The notes under the pieces: model-generated
Database searches by the model: none
What the model saw: the letters and a program-made list of their open reading frames with translations, nothing else
What the model was told of the DNA's origin: nothing
Shown here: positions 7,497 to 15,758 of the stretch, one piece after another
Layout: the number at the start of each line of letters is the position of its first letter
Numbering within the stretch: the first letter of the stretch is position 1
Virus record (IMG/VR): IMGVR_UViG_3300050821_004976
Location: 1-29,943 of that record
DNA: 29,943 bases
DNA from: a virus
Strand: one strand, 5' to 3'
Translations under genes and position numbers: made by a program

Positions 7497-7502
7497 ATAT
7501 AC

Positions 7503-8267
7503 ATGCCAGCCGAAGTTTTAGACGGAAATGCAACCACAGTTGCAGCGCCTCAAGTCAATGCCCAAGAATTTGGTCAAGCCTTTGCTAGAGAGTTTGCAAG
7601 TGCCTTTAAGCAAAGCACTACCAAAGAAGAAAAGATAGATGAAATCAACGAAGTCGTTGCCGCTTTAAAAGCTGGTGGACGCTCGGACGAAGAAATTCAA
7701 GGTTTCATTACCACAGCTTTAGGTGTTGAAAAGAAGAATAGCCGCATCCTTAAAGAGAAGATCGACGAGACCAAAGGTCAATTCCTTCAATACCAAAACG
7801 AGAAAGAGCTAGCTTCTGCCATCCGGCGCATAACTAAAAGTTATAGCAAAGACGATGATTTGATATCCGAAGTCTCCGGCTCTATTAGAGATTTTGTCCG
7901 CAGTGAATTTATCAATAGTTCCAATGCTGAGATTGCTGTAGCAAGAAGCAAGTTTTATGCAAGCGGTGATCTTGATGAAGACATTATTGAAGATTTGATT
8001 GCCAAAAAAGTTGAGCGTATTCACGAAAAGAGTTCCGGCAAAAAAGGTACTGCCGCTCCTTCTGTGAAACCTTCTGATATGGCTTCTCGTCCTCCGCAAA
8101 ATGGCGAGGATCGCAATGCCGTGTCTTCTAGAGATGACATGAATGAGATTGAGCGCTCTGTTTATGATGCTTATAAAAGCACAATGCGTCATACGCTGTC
8201 GCCCGAAGACTTAGAAAAACATGCAGTGATTGCGGCTAATCAAGCCACAAAAGGTATTAAACGATAA
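7503..8267 (+). CDS. Probable capsid scaffolding protein
   Basis: This 254-residue protein is hydrophilic, highly charged and almost wholly helical. Its N-terminus is Ala/Gln-rich, its middle charged (about 45-170), a Ser/Pro/Gly linker spans about 175-205, and a basic helical C-terminus ends in KGIKR. This composition and its place two genes before the major capsid protein match phage scaffolds, which template procapsid assembly and use a basic C-terminus to bind coat. No protease motif is seen. The call rests on position and composition, not on a conserved motif. AGGGA precedes the ATG. Confidence 0.72.
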   Translation: MPAEVLDGNATTVAAPQVNAQEFGQAFAREFASAFKQSTTKEEKIDEINEVVAALKAGGRSDEEIQGFITTALGVEKKNSRILKEKIDETKGQFLQYQNEKELASAIRRITKSYSKDDDLISEVSGSIRDFVRSEFINSSNAEIAVARSKFYASGDLDEDIIEDLIAKKVERIHEKSSGKKGTAAPSVKPSDMASRPPQNGEDRNAVSSRDDMNEIERSVYDAYKSTMRHTLSPEDLEKHAVIAANQATKGIKR

Positions 8268-8280
8268 GGAGTAAAGCAAG

Positions 8281-9051
8281 ATGACCGCAGCAACTACAGG
8301 TTTAGGCTTTCAACCATATAGCGAAACTATTTCAACATCGAATATTTTGCAGCGCTATATGCTTACTGCAAGCACGCAGTTTTATGAAGGCGATGCTCTT
8401 ATCCTGACTGATGGGATTGCTGGACAGACAGCCAGTCAAACCGCACTACCTACGCATATCTTTCAGGTAATGATTACTCCGTATACTCTATTGCGTCCAG
8501 CAGCTACTAATCTGACCACAACTCTTGGTGAAAAGGGTTTGATGGTGCCTGTAACTAGCGGTGTAGCTGGTGGGCTGCCTGCTTTGACATGGCTTACTCC
8601 CTTGGCTGCTAATTCTGGTATTCCGCCATTTAACGGCACAGCTTGTAATGCAAACAGTTCAACAACCAGCGTAGTCTTTACGGGCGCTGGCTCTACAAAC
8701 GACTTTGCCACAGGTTCTGTCTATATTCCAAGCCTTGGTCAGCAAAGGACAGTCACTGCTGATGTGGTTTCTGGCGGTGTGCATACATTTACTGTGACAC
8801 CTGCTTTCTCTCGCGCTCCAACGACTGGAGACACTCTGATTGCTGTTCCATTTAGCGCTGGTTCTATTGGCGTCAAGCTAGATGCCACAAATAGCTATCA
8901 GGGTATCAGTGCTGCTGTTGCTGATAAGACTGGTGGCCACGTTGATATTGTCGCTGTTGTTCTTGGTGCTATCCAAGAAGGTGGCGATCTGGGCTACACG
9001 CTAAATAGATTCGCTGGCGGCATCCCCTACGCAGTCGTATATTTCGCATAA
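8281..9051 (+). CDS. Putative head decoration protein
   Basis: This 256-residue protein is rich in Gly, Thr, Ala and beta-forming residues, with no charged helices. It lies between the scaffold and capsid genes, the usual place of decoration or capsid-stabilising proteins. An AAGGAG site precedes the ATG. Its whole length aligns without gaps to the last 256 residues of the 752-residue protein at 17856-20114 (about 173 identical by hand count, strongest at residues 131-200). The copy carrying Ig-like domains suggests this module anchors to the virion surface. Decoration is an inference from order and composition. Confidence 0.7.
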   Translation: MTAATTGLGFQPYSETISTSNILQRYMLTASTQFYEGDALILTDGIAGQTASQTALPTHIFQVMITPYTLLRPAATNLTTTLGEKGLMVPVTSGVAGGLPALTWLTPLAANSGIPPFNGTACNANSSTTSVVFTGAGSTNDFATGSVYIPSLGQQRTVTADVVSGGVHTFTVTPAFSRAPTTGDTLIAVPFSAGSIGVKLDATNSYQGISAAVADKTGGHVDIVAVVLGAIQEGGDLGYTLNRFAGGIPYAVVYFA

Positions 9052-9067
9052 TAAAGGAGTTTAGAAA

Positions 9068-9991
9068 ATGGCTCAAACACTTACCCGCGACCAGTTTATC
9101 GAGAATATGGAGCCTACGCTCCATCAAGAGTTCTCGGCGGGCTTTAATGCTGGCATGGCATGGAAGAGCGTCTGGGTCGAAGAAAAGTCCGAGAAAAGAC
9201 GTGAAGAAACTGTTGAATTTGTCACTCCGGACGTCGTGGTAGAAACACCGGAAGGTGGGCCATATGTCAGATTGCAAGTACGCAAGGCATATAATGCTTC
9301 TGTCGTACATGCCAAATTCACAGGTGAAGTACGTGTATCTCATGAGTTCATAGAAGATAACTTCTATCAACAAATCATGAAAGACATCTACGGTCTTGGC
9401 GATGCCATGGCCCGTAAGATGGACAGAGATGCTTGCTCTAACTTCTACAATGGCTTTGGTGCTGTCGTAACTCCTGATGGTGCATCTTTATTCGGTACTC
9501 ATACTTTGAAGTACAGCACAAGCACTTATGCCAACTTTGCTACCGGTGCCCCACTTAATTCAGATAACTTGAACGCTGGTATCACTAATCTTTTGAAGAC
9601 ACTAGATGAAAATGGCTCCGTGTCGCCTTTTGGTAAGCAGAAGATTCAATTGATTGTACCGCCTGACAGTGTTCGTATTGCTACTCAACTATGTATTTCG
9701 CCTTATGAGCCTGATACTTCTAATCGCGCAGTTAACGTCTTCAATAACCCCAAAGGTTTCGAGATTGAAGTAGTTACTTTGCCGCTATTGGCAGAAAATC
9801 CCAATTCATGGGCAGCCAGTTTCTGGATGCTGAGAGATGCTACCAGAGCTAATAATATTTTCTTCTCTCGCGAAGAGCCAAAGACTGAAGTAGTCAAAGA
9901 TCCACATTCTCCTGATGTGTTGTACCAAGTGTTGTTGCGGTACAGCTTCCTGATACCCACATGGCGTGGTCTATATGGCGCTCACAACTAA
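9068..9991 (+). CDS. Major capsid protein (HK97-fold type, Mu gpT-like pattern)
   Basis: This 307-residue protein has an N-terminal charged region with TRDQFIENMEP, a beta segment YVRLQVRKAYNASVVHAKF (about 66-84), a spine-helix-like stretch DAMARKMDRDACSNFYNGF (112-130), and the motif DGASLFGTHTL (137-147), which resembles the FSTAH-like signature in Mu-type coat proteins. The C-terminal half holds IQLIVPPDSVRIA and WMLRDATRA, as expected of the A-domain. The length is typical of a mature coat without delta domain. AAGGAG precedes the start. Its place after scaffold and decoration genes supports the call. Confidence 0.85.
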   Translation: MAQTLTRDQFIENMEPTLHQEFSAGFNAGMAWKSVWVEEKSEKRREETVEFVTPDVVVETPEGGPYVRLQVRKAYNASVVHAKFTGEVRVSHEFIEDNFYQQIMKDIYGLGDAMARKMDRDACSNFYNGFGAVVTPDGASLFGTHTLKYSTSTYANFATGAPLNSDNLNAGITNLLKTLDENGSVSPFGKQKIQLIVPPDSVRIATQLCISPYEPDTSNRAVNVFNNPKGFEIEVVTLPLLAENPNSWAASFWMLRDATRANNIFFSREEPKTEVVKDPHSPDVLYQVLLRYSFLIPTWRGLYGAHN

Positions 9992-10002
9992 GGAGTTAGA
10001 CA

Positions 10003-10419
10003 ATGGCTGCTGCAACACCTTCTTATCCAAGTACCTGGCTCCCAGTTATTCTCTCGCTGCCGCTCATGGGAGCCGGGGCTAATGGCATCCTTGCCATATC
10101 CTCAACTTATAACTTTGTTATAGCAACAATACCTCCTGCCATAATCACCTCTATAGAGGCTAATGCTATTACTCCACCGACCGTTGCCAGCAGTGTTACT
10201 GTCCAATTTTTCAAAAGTGGCACAACTAATGCCATAACCGGGGTCTACGATCTAAATAGCTTAACTGCTGGTGTTGGTGCTTCCATACCAATAACTGGCA
10301 ACCAGACTTTATCGTCTACTGATTTTATAGTGTGCCAGGTAGTAACCGGTGGGGCTTTAAATAGCGCGGCTGGATTGAATGTTACTGTTGGAACTAGAAA
10401 CGCAGCACAAAGGTATTAA
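10003..10419 (+). CDS. Small beta-rich structural protein
   Basis: This 138-residue protein is composed mainly of Ala, Thr, Ser, Val, Ile and Gly with almost no charge, suggesting a beta sandwich. AAGGAG precedes the ATG. It lies between the capsid and adaptor genes and is probably a virion component such as a second decoration or head-completion protein. No motif identifies it. Its stop codon lies inside the hairpin that covers the next gene's ribosome site. Confidence 0.7.
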   Translation: MAAATPSYPSTWLPVILSLPLMGAGANGILAISSTYNFVIATIPPAIITSIEANAITPPTVASSVTVQFFKSGTTNAITGVYDLNSLTAGVGASIPITGNQTLSSTDFIVCQVVTGGALNSAAGLNVTVGTRNAAQRY

Positions 10420-10433
10420 GGAGGAATCTCCTT
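10418..10433 (+). promoter_or_regulatory. Hairpin hiding the adaptor ribosome site
   Basis: AAGGAG (10418-10423) pairs perfectly with CTCCTT (10428-10433) across a GAAT loop, and the ATG follows at once (10434). The stem contains the ribosome site of the next gene and the last two bases of the stop codon (10417-10419) of the previous gene. A ribosome ending the upstream gene would melt it. Translational coupling is the likely purpose. Confidence 0.6.
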
Positions 10434-11264
10434 ATGCCTACTACCAACGTCAATTCGACATGGTTGCAGACTACCAACAAAATCTTGGAATTACGTGGGC
10501 AGTTACAGATAACCAGCTCTAATAATTTCAACAATCCAACTCAATTGCTAACCAGAGTGCAGAGCTTAGCGCGCGCTTTTGTAGATATGTGCGACAGGAT
10601 GCTGAATCTCAGGCGCAATAACAGAGACACGCTGCAAGAGTTTCAAATAATCACTCAAGTTGGCGTACCAACCAACATTAACAGCTACATGTATCAGTTA
10701 GATCCAAGCATCCATGTAGAGAATATACGCTATCTAAGTTTCTTCAATGTAACCCCACAAGGTACAGGCAGCATTGTTGTGGCACAGCCTTTATACAATA
10801 TTGAGTATAGGGAATTTAGACGACTCTATCCTGACTTCTCACAAATAGCGATAGCTCCACCAGATAATTGGATCATCTTGCCTAAGACGGCAGTGCAGCC
10901 AGGCCCAGGCTTGTATGCAGATACAATCATGTTTTACCCTATCCCTGACCAAGTCTATAAGATTAATTACCAAGCAAAGACTGATGCCACGCCATTAACG
11001 AAAGACACTGACCAGATACTCTGGGCACCCGCCTACGAGCATATTCTCTGGCACTGGGCAGGGATGTACCTAGAAGATGCTTTAGGGGAAGGCAAAGGGC
11101 AGCTAATGAGCGCTTATGCAGAGAAGGCGTTGAGTGAATATCATTTTTGGGTTGATAGAGGGCCAGAAGAAGAAGCTCATTGCATCAGGACTGGACTTGC
11201 TATTACCGGATTACTTAAAGGCAGAAGGGTTGGTTACTGGGGCGGGCCTTATAATGGTACATAG
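10434..11264 (+). CDS. Head-tail adaptor / tail tubular protein A-like
   Basis: This 276-residue protein is placed after the capsid genes and before the large tail protein, as with T7 gp11 or P22 gp4-type adaptors that bind the portal and start the short tail. Residues 35-65 are helical (VQSLARAFVDMCDRML). A beta region follows with NIEYREFRRLYPDF (about 123-136), which is typical in phage adaptor and tail tubular A proteins. Later comes YEHILWHWAGMYLEDAL (about 200-216). The ribosome site AAGGAGG is sequestered in a hairpin. Family assignment is from pattern and gene order. Confidence 0.72.
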   Translation: MPTTNVNSTWLQTTNKILELRGQLQITSSNNFNNPTQLLTRVQSLARAFVDMCDRMLNLRRNNRDTLQEFQIITQVGVPTNINSYMYQLDPSIHVENIRYLSFFNVTPQGTGSIVVAQPLYNIEYREFRRLYPDFSQIAIAPPDNWIILPKTAVQPGPGLYADTIMFYPIPDQVYKINYQAKTDATPLTKDTDQILWAPAYEHILWHWAGMYLEDALGEGKGQLMSAYAEKALSEYHFWVDRGPEEEAHCIRTGLAITGLLKGRRVGYWGGPYNGT

Positions 11265-11275
11265 GGAGAAATACA

Positions 11276-11773
11276 ATGCCAAAAAAACCAAACACTAAGG
11301 AAGAATTATTAGCACTCTTATATAGAGAAAGTATAGTCGATGAAAAAACAGAGTGTCGAGTATGGACGGGACATCGAGTAGGCAAAGCTGACGGTAAAGG
11401 ATATGGAGGTATAGTCTTATCTGAGCCTGATAAAAGAACGAAATGGCGTGTTCATCGATTAATGTGGGAAATCCATCATGGGGATATTCCAGAAGGATTA
11501 TTAGTAAGACATTTTTGCCACAATCGCCTATGTATCAATATTGATCATTTGGGAATTGGTACTCACAAAGATAATTATGATGATGCACGTAAAGCAGGCA
11601 GACATACTCATGGAGAATTAGCTTCTTGGCTTACCGAAGAACAAGTCAAAGAAATCAAGCGCCTTGGTGCAGAAGGTGTCCCACAAAGAAAGATAGCCAA
11701 GCAATTTGGTATTGCTAGCAAAAGCACTGTCGGACGCATCTTGCGCGGACAAGCTTGGAGCCATGTAACTTAA
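11276..11773 (+). CDS. HNH homing endonuclease with C-terminal HTH
   Basis: This 165-residue protein has the HNH core: VHRLMWEIHHG (59-69) then RHFCHNRLCINIDHLGIGTHKDN (78-100), where the His/Cys/Asn/His residues form the metal and active site. Residues 119-165 carry an HTH that ends WSHVT and probably binds DNA. Such genes are selfish elements that cut copies of the genome lacking them. It sits between two tail genes, has its own GGGAGA site, and its TAA is immediately followed by the next gene's ATG. It is a paralogue of the gene at 24197-24625. Confidence 0.9.
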   Translation: MPKKPNTKEELLALLYRESIVDEKTECRVWTGHRVGKADGKGYGGIVLSEPDKRTKWRVHRLMWEIHHGDIPEGLLVRHFCHNRLCINIDHLGIGTHKDNYDDARKAGRHTHGELASWLTEEQVKEIKRLGAEGVPQRKIAKQFGIASKSTVGRILRGQAWSHVT

Positions 11774-14359
11774 ATGCCAAGACAATCAGCAGTACCACTT
11801 ACCCAGTCTCAAATATCTCCCTTAATGCAAGAGGGGAAAGATATTCAATGGGGGCAGCAATTACTTACAGATGGCATGGCGAGCTATCCGGCGGATTATC
11901 TCCGGGCGCAGACTGTAGCCAAACTTCTAAGCAATCTTATGCAGTCTCGTCGACAAGGTGTATGGACAAGTCGAGACAATGGGATAACCAAATATTTAAG
12001 CACTCAATTTAATAGTGGTGCTGTGATGAATAGCTTTGGGCAGTTTATAGACACTCAAGGTATTCAGCAACTTATTTTGCAAGTAGGCAGTCATCTTACT
12101 TGGTTGAATCTGGCAACTACAATAGCGACTAATTTAAGTACAAGTCTGCCAACTGATCACTCAAATAACAGCGATCCACTTTATCCATTATTTTGTTGTA
12201 TTAGAGAATTTCAGACCATAGTTGCTGGAACGACTCTTTATTCTGTAATGACTCATCCGCAGAACTTAGCTGCCAGCACTATTAATGCTTCTGGCACATT
12301 GGCGACATTCCAATTGAATCCTGCAAACACTGCTGTTGCTGGCACGTGGGGATATATTGGGGCACCTATGGTAGGGACTGGTATTGGTATTCCTTATGGC
12401 TTCCCTGCTTTGTGTGAGCCATTTTTAAATAGCATGGCATATGCAGGCTTCCCGATTAGCTTCCAGACTAATCCGCCTTCTTTAGGCACTGTTAGTCTTA
12501 CTGCTCAGCCTTTGAGTGTCTATGACATTCTAATAACTAACTATGGGCTTTATAACACAGTGACGCAAAGCAGCACGTTGCTTGCCACTGATGGGGTGCG
12601 GCTCCAGGTGCCTGCTATTTGTGGCAGACCTACAGCACTAAAGACTATCCAATTAAACAATCAGAGCAATTCACAAGCATTATTAGTCGGATGTGAGAAA
12701 GCTGTTTGTTTAATCCAAGGCACAGGGGCTAATGATTTTGGACTTATCATTCTTACCACTGAATTTGGCATACCAAGCAATAGAGCCTTATTGCAAATCC
12801 AGAATGATATTGTCTTCTTGGCTAATGATGGCATTAGGACATTCTCGTCATTAGTTATTAATGCCAATCTACTTACTTCTGCTATTAGCTATTGCCTACA
12901 AGATTATGTCCAACAATGGGATCAGACATGGCTTAATCAGGCTTTTGCAGTCAGGCATAGAGTGACTAAGGATATTCAATTCTGGATGCCTGAATTAAAT
13001 GAAGATGGCAGCAGCACAGGGCAATTTTCTGTTTCTAATCAAGGTGCTGTGTTTAATGGCACTAATGCTTATTTGAAACATGCTGATAATGCCAGTCTTG
13101 AAACTGGCAATATTTCTTTTACTTGGGCTGGATGGCTTAATTTGGCTTCTGTTAGTGGCTCTCCAATGATGGCGACCAAATGGGATGGAAGTAAAACGGG
13201 CGATTATGCCTTGTATTATTCCAACATCAATAATGCAATGGAATTTTTGGTGATGGACGGTGTGCATGTTTCTAATGGTGTTTTAGCATCAAACTTTGGG
13301 CCATTCAGTACCAATACTTGGTATTTCGTTGTTGCCTGGTTTGATGCTGGGACTGGATTATGCAATATTTCAGTTAATAACGGCGCAGTAAATAGTTTTA
13401 ATCCCGGATATACTCCGGCTTCTTCTACTCAAGAATTTGACATGGGTGCAACTACAGGTAGTAGTCCTGCTGATTTTCTTGATGGCGTCTTGCAGTGCAT
13501 TGGTTTCTGGAAGCGCACATTAACAACAGCAGAAATCACACAGCTTTATAATAGTGGCACTCCATTGCTTTATGCCCAATTGCCTGCTGCAATGCAATCT
13601 GAATCAGCTACTACCTTTATCAGCTACTGGAATTTGAATGAAACTTCCGGCACAAGAAATGATAGCCGCAGCACTGGCAATAATTTAACGGATGCCAACA
13701 GCAATGTCGGTACAAGTACTGGCGTTACTGCATACGTGCCTGCATTAGTGAATCTGGCTTTTGTCTTTAATTACGGTGATTCTAGTCCTAATGTCCAAGC
13801 TATCCCGCAATTGAAGTTCGCTCCTTCCATCAGACAGCAATTGACACAAGCGGCAGCCATTGAAGTGCAAGACCCGCATAACAACTTTGCTTGGACAATG
13901 TTGGGGGGCGGATATAACGGCTATCTCTATACACATTATTCCGGCAATTTGAATGACGGTATGTCATTGCCTTGGACTGCTACCTTCCCGCTTTTCAACA
14001 CTGGCAATGATATGGTGGGGATGACTTCAAACAAGATAAATATCATATGCGAAGGGATAGGGCAGAATATATATGCCAATGCTATCTTCCTGGAGATGAT
14101 GGCAAATGGCACTATCGTGCCGCAAAATGCTCAGCAAGGCCCATTCAATCTAATTTCAGGGGCTAATCTGGAGACAATTTTAGGGCAATGGATATTGGGA
14201 CAATCGGCTTTCCCTGGGACTTTCGTTCAGCTTCTAGAATACACACCGACGGGTGAGGCGAGATTTTTCGAGTTGCAATTACAAGGCTATAGCGGCAATA
14301 ATGTAATAGATTTGATTGGCGCTGATTTTGATTGTTCGACAGGTTCGACGAGAAGATAA
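11774..14359 (+). CDS. Large tail protein (tubular B-like) with inserted LamG domain
   Basis: This 861-residue protein is a candidate tail nozzle protein. Residues 1-415 carry repeated beta patterns of a propeller-like tail protein, such as VPAICGRPTALKTIQLNN, LLQIQNDIVFLANDGIRTF and VTKDIQFWMPELNEDG. Residues about 417-658 form a laminin-G/concanavalin-type domain: AVFNGTNAYLKHADNASLE, FTWAGWLNL, then DGVLQCIGFWKRTLTTAEI with LYNSG, a classic LamG ending. The propeller resumes at LAFVFNYGDSSPN (659). The start abuts the HNH stop codon with no good ribosome site of its own apart from GGAG 13 bases upstream. Confidence 0.8.
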   Translation: MPRQSAVPLTQSQISPLMQEGKDIQWGQQLLTDGMASYPADYLRAQTVAKLLSNLMQSRRQGVWTSRDNGITKYLSTQFNSGAVMNSFGQFIDTQGIQQLILQVGSHLTWLNLATTIATNLSTSLPTDHSNNSDPLYPLFCCIREFQTIVAGTTLYSVMTHPQNLAASTINASGTLATFQLNPANTAVAGTWGYIGAPMVGTGIGIPYGFPALCEPFLNSMAYAGFPISFQTNPPSLGTVSLTAQPLSVYDILITNYGLYNTVTQSSTLLATDGVRLQVPAICGRPTALKTIQLNNQSNSQALLVGCEKAVCLIQGTGANDFGLIILTTEFGIPSNRALLQIQNDIVFLANDGIRTFSSLVINANLLTSAISYCLQDYVQQWDQTWLNQAFAVRHRVTKDIQFWMPELNEDGSSTGQFSVSNQGAVFNGTNAYLKHADNASLETGNISFTWAGWLNLASVSGSPMMATKWDGSKTGDYALYYSNINNAMEFLVMDGVHVSNGVLASNFGPFSTNTWYFVVAWFDAGTGLCNISVNNGAVNSFNPGYTPASSTQEFDMGATTGSSPADFLDGVLQCIGFWKRTLTTAEITQLYNSGTPLLYAQLPAAMQSESATTFISYWNLNETSGTRNDSRSTGNNLTDANSNVGTSTGVTAYVPALVNLAFVFNYGDSSPNVQAIPQLKFAPSIRQQLTQAAAIEVQDPHNNFAWTMLGGGYNGYLYTHYSGNLNDGMSLPWTATFPLFNTGNDMVGMTSNKINIICEGIGQNIYANAIFLEMMANGTIVPQNAQQGPFNLISGANLETILGQWILGQSAFPGTFVQLLEYTPTGEARFFELQLQGYSGNNVIDLIGADFDCSTGSTRR

Positions 14360-15237
14360 TGCAAAAGAAATTCCCAGCACTTATATTCAGTCTCTTGCTA
14401 ATCATTGGTTTAGCGCAGCCCCTGTTGGGACAGCCATTTATAGCTCTTCCTGCCTTCCAAAACAAGACCGATGGAACCATTGTCTACGCAGCGGATTGGA
14501 ACAACACCATAGGTGGACTCTATGTCTACATAACTAATAGTCTCTTGCCTCAGTTAAATGCTCTTACTCAAAAGGGCGATTTATATGGCTATACTGGGAG
14601 TTCTATAAGCAGATTGCCTGTCGGCAGCAATGGACAAGTTTTAACTGCTAATGCCGCAGCTCCATTAGGAATAAATTGGGCGGCGGGTATTGGTCTACCT
14701 ATTACCACCAAAGGCGACATTGTGGTGGGCAATGGTAGTGGTGTTGCAGCAAGACTTGGTGTTGGTACCGATGGCAAAGTTTTAACAGCAGACTCTACTC
14801 AAACTAATGGGCTTGCTTATGAATCTGTAGTCAATCTCAATCCGCCGAGTGGAGCAATTATTATTTGGTATCAGACATATGGAGGCACTCCACCGGTTGG
14901 TTGGCACCTATGTGATGGCACTAATGGCACGCCTAATCTTATCGGCATGGTTGTGATGGGCGCTCAATATACTGGTGGCTCTGCAACAGCTAATGCTAGT
15001 GGTTATGGCAATTCATTTGAAGGGACTGTTTATAGTACTCCCACGATTTCTCATAACCATAATTATTCAGGAACAAGCAGCAATCCTAGCTCAGCAGTGA
15101 CGGCACAAGCTGGGACAACAGTGCCTGTTGGTGCAGCATCGTCTAGTATGACGGTGAATTATTCGGGGGGCACTACTAGCGCCAATGTGAGTACGCAGCC
15201 TGCAAGTCTTGGCTTGCAATATATAATGAAACTTTAG
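14359..15237 (+). CDS. Tail fibre with signal peptide, repeats and tail-collar domain
   Basis: The ATG at 14359 overlaps the previous stop by one base and gives 292 residues. An in-frame ATG at 14332 would place 9 hydrophilic residues before the hydrophobic stretch and is less likely. Residues 1-24 form a Sec-like signal (charged QKK, then a Leu/Ile-rich core, then LLG-QP). Two related repeats at about 72-108 and 118-154 share GD, RLPVGSNGQVLTA or RLGVGTDGKVLTA. Residues 163-205 match a phage tail-collar domain (GAIIIWYQTYGGTPPVGWHL, then DGTNGTPNLIGMVVMGA). The C-terminus is Ser/Gly/Asn-rich with HNHNYSG. It probably binds the host surface. Confidence 0.82.
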   Translation: MQKKFPALIFSLLLIIGLAQPLLGQPFIALPAFQNKTDGTIVYAADWNNTIGGLYVYITNSLLPQLNALTQKGDLYGYTGSSISRLPVGSNGQVLTANAAAPLGINWAAGIGLPITTKGDIVVGNGSGVAARLGVGTDGKVLTADSTQTNGLAYESVVNLNPPSGAIIIWYQTYGGTPPVGWHLCDGTNGTPNLIGMVVMGAQYTGGSATANASGYGNSFEGTVYSTPTISHNHNYSGTSSNPSSAVTAQAGTTVPVGAASSSMTVNYSGGTTSANVSTQPASLGLQYIMKL

Positions 15238-15250
15238 AGGAGATATAAAA

Positions 15251-15658
15251 ATGTCAGGTGGATTTACAAGAACGGCGGATAAAGCGGCCAATGGGCTACG
15301 CAGGAAAATAACAGTGGCGCTTGGCACAACCAAAGCTACTGTCGCTAATACACCTCCGGCTAATGCTCATGGACGATCTGGATCACAATGTTTGCTTACG
15401 GTAGCTTTAGATATAAGTGCTTCTGATACTTCCATTACTTGCCAATTCTGGAGTGAGACAGCCAAGCAATGGTTTTTGGCTGGTACTGGTCAAGTTGGTG
15501 GAGGGCAAATAGTAGACTTAGCGCCTGGCGGAGTAACCACATTTGTTCTACCAGAACAAACCTTGTATTTCTTATATGGCAGCGCCACAGTAGCTGCTAA
15601 TCTAATATGGACAGACGGTGAAGATGTACCAGCGATACCACAAACAGGGACTCAATAA
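15251..15658 (+). CDS. Small beta-rich virion protein, unknown
   Basis: This 135-residue protein is preceded by GAGGAG. It is rich in Ala, Thr, Val and Gly, with beta-pattern stretches such as SITCQFWSETAKQWFLAG and VTTFVLPEQTLYFLYG. It probably folds as a small beta sandwich and may be a fibre chaperone, cap or decoration. It sits between the collar-domain fibre and the lysine-rich mini-genes in the late operon. No family is recognised. Confidence 0.7.
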   Translation: MSGGFTRTADKAANGLRRKITVALGTTKATVANTPPANAHGRSGSQCLLTVALDISASDTSITCQFWSETAKQWFLAGTGQVGGGQIVDLAPGGVTTFVLPEQTLYFLYGSATVAANLIWTDGEDVPAIPQTGTQ

Positions 15659-15672
15659 CAAGGAGAAAAACA

Positions 15673-15756
15673 ATGAAGCACAGCGCGAAGAAAGAAGAAA
15701 AGAAAGAAGAAAAGAAAGAGAAGAAAAAGATGAAGAAGAAAAAGGAGAAAAAGTAG
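15673..15756 (+). CDS. 27-residue Lys/Glu-only-like peptide
   Basis: An AAGGAG site lies just before an ATG that opens a 27-codon frame ending in TAG. Sixteen residues are Lys and six are Glu, an extreme composition encoded in a purine-only stretch of about 70 bases. The overlapping frame that includes the same purine run lacks such a well-placed ribosome site. It could be a DNA-condensing peptide packed in the head, or a low-complexity spacer. Its reality as protein needs mass-spectrometry proof. Confidence 0.5.
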   Translation: MKHSAKKEEKKEEKKEKKKMKKKKEKK

Positions 15757-15758
15757 TA

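Noticed and set aside
7481-7500. T7-like promoter at ACTATAGGGA
   Set aside because: Only about ten bases match and copies A and C diverge after CAACTA. Initiation at the G would remove most of the ribosome site, and no phage RNA polymerase gene is present. Kept only as an alternative reading of the repeated element.
11755-12012. 85-residue frame overlapping the HNH and tail genes
   Set aside because: It lies within two well-supported genes and its composition is not protein-like, so it is a shadow frame.
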